From Phyllobacteriaceae bacterium (lineage in GTDB: Bacteria > Pseudomonadota > Alphaproteobacteria > Rhizobiales > Rhizobiaceae), in the NCBI GenBank assembly GCA_024742765.1, contig JANSXT010000009.1:1-64000 (forward strand): a stretch of 64,000 nt of DNA, written 5' to 3'. The translations under genes were made by a program, and so were the position numbers. Shown here one piece after another: positions 44,019-52,511 of this stretch. Position 1 is the first letter of the stretch, and each line of letters opens with the position of its first letter. A model generated the notes under the pieces. It saw nothing but the letters and a program-made list of their open reading frames with translations. It had not been told where the DNA came from and ran no database searches.

Positions 44019-45157
44019 CCGGTCTTGGCGTCGGCATTGTCGGTTGCGGCAACATCGCCGAGACCTATTTGCGGCTGGCCCCGCTCTATGCCGCGTTCGA
44101 GATCCACGCCGTCGCCGACATCGATATGGAAGCCGCCCGGTCCCGCGCCGAGGCATTTTCCGTGCGTGCGATGGACGTCGATGATCTTCTGGCGGCATCC
44201 GATATCGACATCGTCGTCAACCTGACCGTCCCGTCCGCCCATTTCGACGTGTCGCGCGGCGCGCTTGAGGCCGGCAAACATGTCTACAGCGAAAAACCCC
44301 TGGTGCTGGAGTTGGGGGAAGGCGAAGCGCTGCGCGCGCTCGCGGCGCGCCAGGGGCTTTTGGTCGGATCAGCGCCGGACACGTTTCTGGGCGGCGCGCA
44401 TCAGGCGGCCAGACATCTGATCGATGAGGGCGGGGTCGGCCGGATCACGGGCGGAACGTGCCACGTCATGGGTGGCGGCATGGAGGCCTGGCATCCCAAT
44501 CCCGACTTCTTCTTCCAGCCCGGCGGCGGGCCGATCCTCGACATGGGGCCCTATTACGTCACCAACCTCATCCAGTTGCTCGGGCCGGTGGCCCGTGTGG
44601 CCGCGATCGGCGGGCGTGGCTTTGCCGAGCGGACGATCGGGTCGGGTCCGCGTGCCGGCGAGACCGTGCCGGTGACGACGCCGACCACGCTTCACGCATT
44701 GCTGTCGTTTGAAAGCGGCGCGTCGGTGACGCTGTCGGCGAGCTGGGACGTTCGCGCCCATCGCCATGGTCCGATGGAATTGTACGGCACCGGGGGCACG
44801 GTCTATCTGCCCGATCCCAATTTCTTCGGCGGCGTGGTCGAAACCGATCGCGGTGGCGGGCCGGTCCCGGTTTCCGATGATGGCCATCCGTTCGCGGTTG
44901 CCAACGAAACCCATGGGGATCGGCGGCAGGCCAATTATCGCGGCGCGGGCCTTGCCGACATGGCCTCGGCGATCGTCAAGGGGCGCCCGCATCGATGCGG
45001 TCTCGACCTGGCGCTGCATGCGGTCGATGTGATGACCGGCATTCTCCGGTCGGCGGAGGCGGGCGCATTCGTTGCCATGACCACCACATGTACACGGCCG
45101 GCGCCCCTGTCGGCCGATGAGGCCGCGCGCTTTCTCACCGCAAACCGGCAAGGATGA
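44015..45157 (+). CDS. Gfo/Idh/MocA-family oxidoreductase
   Basis: A 380-residue NAD(P)-dependent sugar dehydrogenase. Rossmann site VGIVGCGNIAETYLRL, EKP motif in YSEKPLVLE and the active-site helix GGGPILDMGPYYVTNLI, where D replaces the more usual H. GTG 44015 overlaps the isomerase stop. Pairing of an AP-endonuclease-fold isomerase with such a dehydrogenase is common in inositol-like and keto-sugar pathways. It is a different subgroup from the three members at 15.9-19.0 kb. Confidence 0.85.
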   Translation: MTGLGVGIVGCGNIAETYLRLAPLYAAFEIHAVADIDMEAARSRAEAFSVRAMDVDDLLAASDIDIVVNLTVPSAHFDVSRGALEAGKHVYSEKPLVLELGEGEALRALAARQGLLVGSAPDTFLGGAHQAARHLIDEGGVGRITGGTCHVMGGGMEAWHPNPDFFFQPGGGPILDMGPYYVTNLIQLLGPVARVAAIGGRGFAERTIGSGPRAGETVPVTTPTTLHALLSFESGASVTLSASWDVRAHRHGPMELYGTGGTVYLPDPNFFGGVVETDRGGGPVPVSDDGHPFAVANETHGDRRQANYRGAGLADMASAIVKGRPHRCGLDLALHAVDVMTGILRSAEAGAFVAMTTTCTRPAPLSADEAARFLTANRQG

Positions 45158-45161
45158 TCCG

Positions 45162-46220
45162 ATGTCTTATGTTCCCGCCCAAGACCGCTACGAGACGATG
45201 GTTTATCGCCGTTGCGGGCGGTCCGGTCTCGACCTGCCGGCGATCTCGCTGGGGCTGTGGCACAATTTCGGCGAGGACACGCCGCACGAGACCAAGCGGG
45301 CGATCTGCCGGACGGCGTTCGATTGCGGCATCACGCATTTCGATCTGGCCAACAATTACGGCCCGCCGCCCGGCAGTGCGGAAGAGGCGTTCGGCGAGAT
45401 ATTGCGCACCGACTTTGCCGGCTATCGCGACGAACTGATCATCTCGTCCAAGGCCGGTTACGACATGTGGCCGGGCCCCTATGGTCAATGGGGAAGCCGC
45501 AAATATCTGATCGCCTCATGCGACCAGAGCCTCAAGCGGATGGGGCTCGATTATGTCGACATCTTCTATTCGCACCGGTTCGATCCGGACACGCCGCTCG
45601 AGGAGACGATGGGCGCGCTCGACCACATCGTCCGCTCGGGGCGGGCGCTTTATGCGGGGATTTCGTCCTACAATTCGCAGCGCACGCGCGAAGCGGTGGC
45701 GATCCTGAAGGACCTCGGCACGCCGTGCCTGATCCACCAGCCGAGCTACAACATGCTCAACCGCTGGGTCGAACATGACGGTCTGCTCGACACGCTCGAC
45801 GATCTGGGCGTCGGCTCGATCGCCTTCACGCCGCTGGCGCAGGGTATGCTGACCGGCAAATATCTGAACGGCGTGCCCGCCGACAGCCGCGCCGCGCAGG
45901 ACAAGTCGCTGTTTCCGTCCATGCTGACCGACCGGGCGCTCGACAGCATTCGCGGGCTCAACGCGATCGCCGAAAAGCGCGGCCAGACGCTCGCGCAGAT
46001 GGCGATCGCCTGGGTGCTGCGGCACGGCCGGGTGACCACGGCGCTGATCGGCGCCTCAAAGCCCGAACAGGTCATCGATTGTGCCGGTGCGGCGGCCAAT
46101 CTGGACTTCACCGATGAGGAACTGGCCGAGATCGACCGGCTGGCGCACGAAGAGAACATCAATCTCTGGGCGCAGTCTTCCGAAATCGAGGGCGGGCCGC
46201 AGCGGCGCCCGAAACGCTGA
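45162..46220 (+). CDS. Aldo/keto reductase (YghZ/L-glyceraldehyde-3-phosphate reductase type)
   Basis: An NADPH-type reductase of 352 residues. The tetrad is visible as D in THFDLANNYG with its Y, K in IISSKAGYDMW and H in YSHRFDPD. The YghZ branch is shown by the start YRRCGRSGLDLPAISLGLWH, the GPPPGSAEE loop and the late ALIGASKPEQ. These enzymes reduce short aldehydes such as methylglyoxal and L-glyceraldehyde-3-phosphate. After an aldolase that releases an aldehyde, a scavenging role would make sense. It starts four bases after the preceding gene. Confidence 0.88.
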   Translation: MSYVPAQDRYETMVYRRCGRSGLDLPAISLGLWHNFGEDTPHETKRAICRTAFDCGITHFDLANNYGPPPGSAEEAFGEILRTDFAGYRDELIISSKAGYDMWPGPYGQWGSRKYLIASCDQSLKRMGLDYVDIFYSHRFDPDTPLEETMGALDHIVRSGRALYAGISSYNSQRTREAVAILKDLGTPCLIHQPSYNMLNRWVEHDGLLDTLDDLGVGSIAFTPLAQGMLTGKYLNGVPADSRAAQDKSLFPSMLTDRALDSIRGLNAIAEKRGQTLAQMAIAWVLRHGRVTTALIGASKPEQVIDCAGAAANLDFTDEELAEIDRLAHEENINLWAQSSEIEGGPQRRPKR

Positions 46221-46240
46221 CGGCCATCCGGGCCGGTCGC

Positions 46241-47245
46241 TTACTGGCTGAAGTGGCCGTCCATGGCCGCTGACCGTGCGATCACGTCGACATCCATCTG
46301 CGCGAACAGGTGGACATAGTCGAGCATCACCCAGTTCTCGATGATCTTGGCATCGGCGATCCGGTAGAAATCCATCACGTTCAGCGTCATTGAGCGGCCG
46401 GTCGCGGGCACGCCCAGATAGTCGTCTCTGTGGGTCATGGTCATCGACGGCCAGCCGGAGAAGGCGGCATAGTCGCCATCGCCGATGCGGCAGAAATGGT
46501 TGCCGCCCTTGCGGTCGGGAAAGGCGCGCAGGAAGGCGGCGCGGTGATGATTGACGAACCCCTCCCAGCCGAACGTCGAGCCGATGCCGCCGGGGCCGTA
46601 CCACATCATGTCCTCGTGCCAGTGGCCGTGCGTGCCGGTCTGGGCTTCGGAATGGAACGTGTCGGGATCGAAATCATGCAGGTCGCCGATCATCGCCTCG
46701 ACGATATCGAGCGAGGTCTCGCCGCGCGCCGGATCGTTGGGGAGGATGCCGTCATGGGTGGCGGGGCCGGGAAACAGCATTTCCGTGCCCAGCATGCGGG
46801 GCAGGGGATAGCGGCCGGCCTGCCGCATCAGGTCGAGCAGGTCGATGATGATCTTCGCCTCGACGATCTTGCCGTCTTCGATCCGGTAGAACTCGCCTGA
46901 CCGCAGGAAGGCGAGGCGCCCCGCCGGCCGGACGCCGAACAGGTCGCGATCGTGGATCCCGACATAGTGCGTCACCGCGCAGACCCAGTCGCCATGCTCG
47001 CCGCGACGGTTGCGGGCGCCGAAGAAGATCTCGTCGCGGCGATATATGCGGGCGAGGGCGCGGCGGAGCGGACGGATCAGGCCTTCCAACACGGCGTCAA
47101 TGCCCTCAAGACGGCCGACCGGCGCGGCGACGTCCCAGACGCTGTCGTCGTCGATCATGGTGCGTGCAAACGTGTCCAGATCGGAATCCGGTATGCGGAT
47201 CAAAGTGTTCAGAAAGGTGTGTGTGTCGGCGCGCCAATCGCTCAT
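46241..47245 (-). CDS. Double NTF2/SnoaL-like protein (paralogue 1)
   Basis: A 334-residue protein made of two cone-shaped NTF2-like domains (about 1-150 and 180-334). The second carries MMWYGPGGIGSTFGWEGFVN, SGWPSMTM and IIENWVMLDYVHLF, motifs shared with the proteins at 52508 and partly 51969. Known relatives are SnoaL-type cyclases, isomerases and hydrolases without metal or cofactor. The start at 47245 removes an N-terminal stretch that would run into the operator. It is divergent from the transporter operon, across two LacI-type operators. Confidence 0.82.
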   Translation of the reverse strand: MSDWRADTHTFLNTLIRIPDSDLDTFARTMIDDDSVWDVAAPVGRLEGIDAVLEGLIRPLRRALARIYRRDEIFFGARNRRGEHGDWVCAVTHYVGIHDRDLFGVRPAGRLAFLRSGEFYRIEDGKIVEAKIIIDLLDLMRQAGRYPLPRMLGTEMLFPGPATHDGILPNDPARGETSLDIVEAMIGDLHDFDPDTFHSEAQTGTHGHWHEDMMWYGPGGIGSTFGWEGFVNHHRAAFLRAFPDRKGGNHFCRIGDGDYAAFSGWPSMTMTHRDDYLGVPATGRSMTLNVMDFYRIADAKIIENWVMLDYVHLFAQMDVDVIARSAAMDGHFSQ

Positions 47246-47276
47246 CGCTGATCTTGATCCTGTTGCCAGACGTCGA

Positions 47277-47294
47277 TTTGCACTCGTGTGCAAA
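47277..47294. promoter_or_regulatory. LacI-type operator, site 1
   Basis: TTTGCACTCGTGTGCAAA, an 18-base dyad centred on CG with eight of nine symmetric positions. It is 32 bases from the start of the divergent NTF2-like gene. The central CG is typical of LacI-family sites, and a LacI gene is in the operon at 53569. Confidence 0.8.
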
Positions 47295-47331
47295 AAACGC
47301 TTGCCAAATTCGCGAAGCTGAGTCTAGGCTT

Positions 47332-47349
47332 TTTGCAATCGTGTGCAAA
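47332..47349. promoter_or_regulatory. LacI-type operator, site 2
   Basis: TTTGCAATCGTGTGCAAA, differing from site 1 at one position. The centres are 55 bases apart, close to five helical turns, so cooperative binding or a small loop is possible. It lies 31 bases before the ATPase start. Confidence 0.8.
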
Positions 47350-47379
47350 CACGCGGCCAATACGTACGGGGAGGTGCGA

Positions 47380-48432
47380 ATGGCTGAGATCCAGCTTCGC
47401 AATGTATCCAAGCGCTGGGGCAGTTTCGTCGGCGTTGACGACTTCAATCTGACGATCGCCGATGAGGAGTTTCTCGTCCTGCTTGGTCCGTCGGGATGCG
47501 GCAAGACGACAACCATGCGGATGATCGCCGGGCTTGAGGACGTCACCGACGGCACGATCTCGATCGACGGCCGGGTGGTCAATGATCTTGATCCCAAGGA
47601 TCGCGACATCGCCATGGTCTTCCAGAGCTACGGGCTTTACCCCAACATGAATGTCTACGAGAACATCCGCTTTCCGCTGAAGGTCCGGAAGGTGGATGCG
47701 GACAGCCATGACGAACGGGTCAAGCGCGCCGCCGCCATGGTCGAGCTCGAACCCTTCATGCACCGCAAGCCGGCCGAACTGTCCGGCGGCCAGCGCCAGC
47801 GCGTGGCTCTCGCCCGCGCCATCGTGCGCGAACCCAACGTGTTCCTGATGGACGAGCCGCTGTCGAACCTCGATGCCAAGCTCCGCGTGTCGACCCGGGC
47901 ACAGATCAAGAACCTCAGCCATGAACTGAAGGTCACGACAATCTACGTCACGCACGACCAGATCGAGGCGATGACGCTCGCCGACCGTGTGGTCGTAATG
48001 AAGCAGGGCGTCGTCCAGCAGGTCGGCACGCCGACCGAGATCTATGACCGTCCGGCCAACACGTTCGTTGCCGGCTTTATCGGTTCGCCCGCCATGAATT
48101 TGATGGAGGGCACGCTGGAGGGCGGTACCTTCACCGGCGACCGCGTCTCGATCTCCGGGCTGAAGGGCCCGGACGGGTCGGTCACGCTCGGCTTCCGCGC
48201 CGAGGATGCCCATGTCGGAGAAGGGCAGGGCGAGATCAACGCGCCGGTCTACACGATGGAGCTTTTAGGCGATGCCACGATGATCGCCGTTCGCGCCGGC
48301 GGCGCGATGGTTTCGGTCAAGGCGCACAAGGAGTTCCGCGCCGATATCGGCGACACGGTGAGCCTGTCAGTGCCGCCGGAGATTTGCCACCTGTTCGATG
48401 CGCAGACGGGCGGGCGCATCGGCGCGGACTGA
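47380..48432 (+). CDS. Carbohydrate ABC transporter ATP-binding protein (UgpC/MsmK-like)
   Basis: Energising subunit of a second CUT1 importer, 350 residues. Walker A LLGPSGCGKTTTMRMI, signature [14 protein letters not shown], Walker [15 protein letters not shown] and switch YVTHDQIEAM are intact, with a C-terminal TOBE/MOP domain (LGFRAEDAHVGEG). ATG 47380 follows GGGGAGG. Here the ATPase gene comes first in the operon, before the binding protein, unlike the uronate cluster. Confidence 0.92.
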   Translation: MAEIQLRNVSKRWGSFVGVDDFNLTIADEEFLVLLGPSGCGKTTTMRMIAGLEDVTDGTISIDGRVVNDLDPKDRDIAMVFQSYGLYPNMNVYENIRFPLKVRKVDADSHDERVKRAAAMVELEPFMHRKPAELSGGQRQRVALARAIVREPNVFLMDEPLSNLDAKLRVSTRAQIKNLSHELKVTTIYVTHDQIEAMTLADRVVVMKQGVVQQVGTPTEIYDRPANTFVAGFIGSPAMNLMEGTLEGGTFTGDRVSISGLKGPDGSVTLGFRAEDAHVGEGQGEINAPVYTMELLGDATMIAVRAGGAMVSVKAHKEFRADIGDTVSLSVPPEICHLFDAQTGGRIGAD

Positions 48433-48491
48433 TCCGCAATTTTATCGGGCGTGCGCTGTTCGATGCGCCCGCCAGCCAAAGGGAGAAAACC

Positions 48492-49715
48492 ATGAAGTTG
48501 AAGACCTTGTTGATGGCCGGTGCGGTCTCGCTGTTGGCCACGGCCGGCGCGCAGGCCGATTGCGCCTTCGAAAATGATGTCACGGTGAAGTCGCTGTCGG
48601 CGGGCTTTGAGGCCTGGAAGGCGGTGACCGACGCGATGGCCGAATGCGGCAATGTGGAAGCCGAACTCGACCAGGAATTCCGCACCAAGCAGCCGGCCGC
48701 CTTTGCTGCCAACCCGTCGCTTTATCATATCGGCGGCGTCTCGAACGGCACGGTGACACCGCTTCTCAATGAAGGCACGATCCGCCCGCTCGACGATTTG
48801 ATCGCCGCGCACGGCCAGAACCTCGCCCCCAACCAGCTCATCAAGATCGACGGCCAGACCATGGCGGTCGCGATGATGGTCAACACGCAGCACCTGATGT
48901 ACCGGCAGGACATTTTCGACGATCTGGGCCTTGAGGTTCCGACCACCTGGGACGGCGTTCTTGAAACGGCGGCCGCAATTAAGGAAGCCGGTGTCGTCGA
49001 TTACCCGCTGGGTGCGACGATGAAGTCGGGCTGGAACCTGGCGCAGGACTTCAACAACATGTTCCTGGGCTTTGGCGGCCAGTTCACCGGCCCCGACTCC
49101 ATGCCGATGGTGAATTCGGAAGCCGGCATGAAGGCGCTCGACATGATGATGCGCATGACCGAGTACATGGACCCCGAATATCTGGTCTCCGATTCCACCT
49201 ACGTCCAGCAGCAGTTCCAGCAGGGCAAGATCGCCATGGCGAACCTGTGGGCCAGCCGCGCCGCGGCGATGGATGATGAAGGCGAGAGCCAGGTCGTCGG
49301 CAAGGTCAATGCCGCGGCCGCACCGCTCGCCATGGAAGGCGGCGCGCCGGCAACGACTTTGTGGTGGGACGGCATCGTCATCGCCAAAAACATCCCCGAC
49401 GAAGAAGCCGAAGCGGCGTTCCGCGTGGCGATGGAAGGGCTCGACACGGAGATGGTCACCGCCAACAATGACGAGGCGATCTGGCTGATCTCCGGCTACC
49501 AGCCCAACCGGTTGGCCGAGGGCGCGATCGCCACGGCCAGCGCCGATCCGGCACCGCAATCCTACCCGTCGACCAGCCAGATGGGCCTGATGCACACCGC
49601 GCTCGGCAATGAGCTGCCGGCCTTCTTCACCGGTGAACGCGATGCGACAGCGACGCTCGAAGCCATCGAGGAAGCCTACATCACGGCGGCCAAGGAAGCC
49701 GGCCTGATCGAATAA
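48492..49715 (+). CDS. Carbohydrate-type ABC transporter substrate-binding protein (family 1)
   Basis: Periplasmic receptor, 407 residues, with a signal peptide ending TAGAQA before DCAFENDVTV. Family-1 features include LYHIGGVSNGTVTPLLNEG and the hinge-side WWDGIVIAKNIPDEEAEAAF. ATG 48492 follows GGGAGAAAA. It lies 59 bases after the ATPase gene. The many methionines of the middle section (MPMVNSEAGMKALDMMMRM) are unusual for this family. The cargo is unknown; nothing in the operon is a standard sugar enzyme. Confidence 0.88.
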   Translation: MKLKTLLMAGAVSLLATAGAQADCAFENDVTVKSLSAGFEAWKAVTDAMAECGNVEAELDQEFRTKQPAAFAANPSLYHIGGVSNGTVTPLLNEGTIRPLDDLIAAHGQNLAPNQLIKIDGQTMAVAMMVNTQHLMYRQDIFDDLGLEVPTTWDGVLETAAAIKEAGVVDYPLGATMKSGWNLAQDFNNMFLGFGGQFTGPDSMPMVNSEAGMKALDMMMRMTEYMDPEYLVSDSTYVQQQFQQGKIAMANLWASRAAAMDDEGESQVVGKVNAAAAPLAMEGGAPATTLWWDGIVIAKNIPDEEAEAAFRVAMEGLDTEMVTANNDEAIWLISGYQPNRLAEGAIATASADPAPQSYPSTSQMGLMHTALGNELPAFFTGERDATATLEAIEEAYITAAKEAGLIE

Positions 49716-49789
49716 GGACCGGGGCGGCGCTCTGCGGGCGGCCAGTCCGTCCGTGGAGCAGCCCGGATTTTCCGGCACGGGAGGCGATC

Positions 49790-50815
49790 ATGAAATTTAG
49801 GACATTGGCGTGGTTCGTGGGGCCGTCGGTCTTCATGATGCTGCTTTTCATCGCCTTCCCGCTTGCCAGCGTTTTTCTGCAGAGCTTCCAGATTACCCAG
49901 CCGGTCGTCGAGACCGTGGAGGTGGAAACCTGCACGCCCGGCTTTCTCGGTCAGACCTGCGTGACCGAGACCAAGACGACGCCCATCCTCGATGAAAACG
50001 GCACTCCGCAGACGACCACCGAATGGGTCGGGCTTTTGAGCTATGCGCGGGTTCTGCAACTCGACCAGGTCGGCGCTGCGATCGCCAGCGGGACGCTCGG
50101 TTCGATCCTGGCCATCGATTTCTGGAAGGCGCTGCGCTTCACGCTGACCTTCACGCTTGTCACCCTGCCGCTGGTGATCGGGCTGGGGCTTGCGATCGCA
50201 CTTGCGGTCAACAATGCGGCCCGGTCGATCCGCGGCCAGATCATCTTCGTTTCGCTTCTGCCCTTCATCATCACACCGGTGATCGGCGCCTTGTCGATCC
50301 GCTGGCTGTTTTATGGCGACGGGATCGTGACGGCCCTTCTCGAAGACATGCTCGCCACCGACATTTCGGTGGCCGCCAATGGCTGGGCGATCGAACTTCT
50401 GATGATGTTCTACCGCGTCTGGCATGTGGCGCCGTTCGCCTTCGTCATCTTCTATGCCGGCCTTCAGACGGTGAACCAGGATACGCTGGAAAGCGCGATC
50501 ATCGACGGCGCCAGCCGGTTCGAGCGGCTGCGCTATGTGGTCGTGCCGCACCTGATGCCGCTGATCATCTTTGTCGCGCTGATCCATCTGATGGATGCCT
50601 ATCGCGCCTTTGAGGAAGTGGTCGGCTTTTCGTCGCAGGCGCACCGCATCACGCTGCAATGGCTGACCTACGATCTTCTTGAGCCGGACGATGCGGGCAA
50701 CCGGGCGATCAGCCGCGCCTCGGCCAGCGCCATGCTGACCATGATCGGCATCGTCATCCTCCTGATCCCGCTGCTGCGCCGCACCTGGCGCGACCACAAG
50801 GGGAGTGCGCACTGA
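49790..50815 (+). CDS. Carbohydrate ABC transporter permease (MalF-like) with periplasmic insert
   Basis: A 341-residue membrane subunit. After the first membrane segment (VGPSVFMMLLFIAFPLASVF) there is a polar insert of about 55 residues (VETVEVETCTPGFLGQTCV and onward) with two cysteines that could pair in the periplasm. The EAA-type loop is LESAIIDGASRFERLRYVVV. The stop and next start share one base (TGATG). Confidence 0.88.
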   Translation: MKFRTLAWFVGPSVFMMLLFIAFPLASVFLQSFQITQPVVETVEVETCTPGFLGQTCVTETKTTPILDENGTPQTTTEWVGLLSYARVLQLDQVGAAIASGTLGSILAIDFWKALRFTLTFTLVTLPLVIGLGLAIALAVNNAARSIRGQIIFVSLLPFIITPVIGALSIRWLFYGDGIVTALLEDMLATDISVAANGWAIELLMMFYRVWHVAPFAFVIFYAGLQTVNQDTLESAIIDGASRFERLRYVVVPHLMPLIIFVALIHLMDAYRAFEEVVGFSSQAHRITLQWLTYDLLEPDDAGNRAISRASASAMLTMIGIVILLIPLLRRTWRDHKGSAH

Positions 50816-51972
50816 TGTCTACGCCAAAGGCACTCCAGCAACCCGCATCGCTGCGCCTCGCCTCGGCATCGTTCCTGGCCTTCTGGTGCCTGATCGCCGC
50901 CTTTCCGATCTTCTGGATCGCGGTGATGAGCTTCAAGTCGCCGGTCGATGCGTTCTCGGCCAATCCGCTTGACGTGATCTTCGGGCCGACGACCCGCGCC
51001 GACGGCGACGGCTTGTCCATCCTCGACATCGTGATCGGGCTGGCAGTTCTGATCGCGGCTGTGCGGCTGGCCTTCACGCAACTGCCCAAATGGGTCGACC
51101 GGCTGTCGCCGCAGGGCATGACCATTGTCGGCTGGCTGGTCGGGGCGGGTGCCTATGCGGTCGGCTTCCTGGTCGTCTTTTTCGGCATCCTGCCGGCGGT
51201 GCTGGGCGTCCTCAATTCGGTGACCGGGCCGCTTGGCGCGCCGGTTCTGGGGCTGACGGCCGAGCACTATTATTCGGTCTGGATCGAGAACGGCTTCTGG
51301 CGCAACTTCCAGAATTCGCTGATCGTCACCGCCGGCGTCGTGACGATTTCGCTGACCGTCGGCACGCTGGCCGGTTATGGCCTTGCGCGCTCGGGCTCGA
51401 ACCTTGCCTTCTGGATCCTGATCATCGCGCTGATCTTCCGCGCGCTGCCCCATTCGGTGCTGGTCGCCGGCTATCTGCCGGTCTTCATCAATTCGGCCGA
51501 GATCCTGCGGCCGATCCTGGGCGAAAACGCGCCGACGCTCTATGGCCAGCCCCTGGCGGTCATCGCGGTGCTGGTGGCGATCAACCAGCCCTTCACGATC
51601 TGGATGCTGCGTTCGTTCTTCCAGAACATTCCGAACGAACTGGACGAAGCGGCGCGCGTTGACGGCTGCACCCATTTTCAGGCGTTTCGCTGGGTGATCA
51701 TGCCGGTCATGTGGCCGGGGGTCATCACGACGGGCCTGTTCTCGTTCCTTCTTGCCTACAATGATCTTCTGGTGACCTCGCTGCTGCTCGACGCGCAGAA
51801 CCAGACCATGGTTCCGGCGATCGCCGGCTATTTCAACCGCGAGACGACGACGACCGACCAGGTCGAGGCCGTGGCCGCCGCTGTCTCCATCACCGCGCCG
51901 CTGTTCCTTCTGGTGATGATCTTCCAGCGCCAGATCGTCAGTGGGCTGACCGCAGGAGCCGTCAAGGGATGA
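50815..51972 (+). CDS. Carbohydrate ABC transporter permease (MalG-like) with two extra membrane segments
   Basis: A 385-residue subunit, about 100 longer than usual. Between the first membrane segment and the transport domain there are two additional hydrophobic stretches (LDIVIGLAVLIAAVRLAF and TIVGWLVGAGAYAVGFLVVF), so eight segments instead of six. The coupling loop LDEAARVDGCTHFQAFRWVI is intact. Its stop overlaps the NTF2-like gene start (ATGA). Confidence 0.88.
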   Translation: MSTPKALQQPASLRLASASFLAFWCLIAAFPIFWIAVMSFKSPVDAFSANPLDVIFGPTTRADGDGLSILDIVIGLAVLIAAVRLAFTQLPKWVDRLSPQGMTIVGWLVGAGAYAVGFLVVFFGILPAVLGVLNSVTGPLGAPVLGLTAEHYYSVWIENGFWRNFQNSLIVTAGVVTISLTVGTLAGYGLARSGSNLAFWILIIALIFRALPHSVLVAGYLPVFINSAEILRPILGENAPTLYGQPLAVIAVLVAINQPFTIWMLRSFFQNIPNELDEAARVDGCTHFQAFRWVIMPVMWPGVITTGLFSFLLAYNDLLVTSLLLDAQNQTMVPAIAGYFNRETTTTDQVEAVAAAVSITAPLFLLVMIFQRQIVSGLTAGAVKG

Positions 51973-52511
51973 AGGGGTCAAGGCCCGAACAGGCTGTTCT
52001 CAGCCGCGATACGGACATGTCGAAGACCGAGGAGACGCGCCGGGTCATCGAGACCATGGTCGACGGGCTCAACGATCATCGCATCGCGGACATGGGAGAA
52101 TTCTTCGCCGAGAGCTTTCGCTGGATGGGCAATTTCGGGTGTGGCACCAAGACCGGCCTGCGCGAGTTCCAGGACCATTGGCAGCGGCCGTTTCAGGCGG
52201 CGTTCTCCGACAAGGTCTGTGTCGACGAGGCGCGGCTCTATATGGGCGAGTGGGCGGCCGCGTTCGGCCGGCAGGAGGCGACCCATTCGGGCACGTTCAT
52301 GGGCGTTGCGCCGACCGGCAAGCGCGTTGAAATCCGCTATATGGACTTCTGGAAGGTCGTCGGCGGCAAGATCGTCGACAATTGGGTGATGGTCGACTTT
52401 CCGCACGTTCTTGCGCAGCTCGGCGTCGATGTCTTCAACGGCGAGGGCTGGGAGGCTTTCGACCGGGGCGAACGCACGCCGCCGCGACCGTTGACGGAGA
52501 CGGCGGCATGA
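51969..52511 (+). CDS. Single-domain NTF2/SnoaL-like protein (paralogue 2)
   Basis: A 180-residue protein with one NTF2-like domain (about 20-155). It has FFAESFRWMGNFGCG, GTFMGVAPTGKRVEIRYMDF and KIVDNWVMVDFPHVLAQLGV, the last shared with the paralogues at 46241 and 52508. The SnoaL-like ester cyclase group has the same GVAPTGK pattern. ATG 51969 overlaps the permease stop; a second in-frame ATG is 16 codons later. It overlaps the next gene by four bases. Activity unknown. Confidence 0.82.
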   Translation: MKGSRPEQAVLSRDTDMSKTEETRRVIETMVDGLNDHRIADMGEFFAESFRWMGNFGCGTKTGLREFQDHWQRPFQAAFSDKVCVDEARLYMGEWAAAFGRQEATHSGTFMGVAPTGKRVEIRYMDFWKVVGGKIVDNWVMVDFPHVLAQLGVDVFNGEGWEAFDRGERTPPRPLTETAA

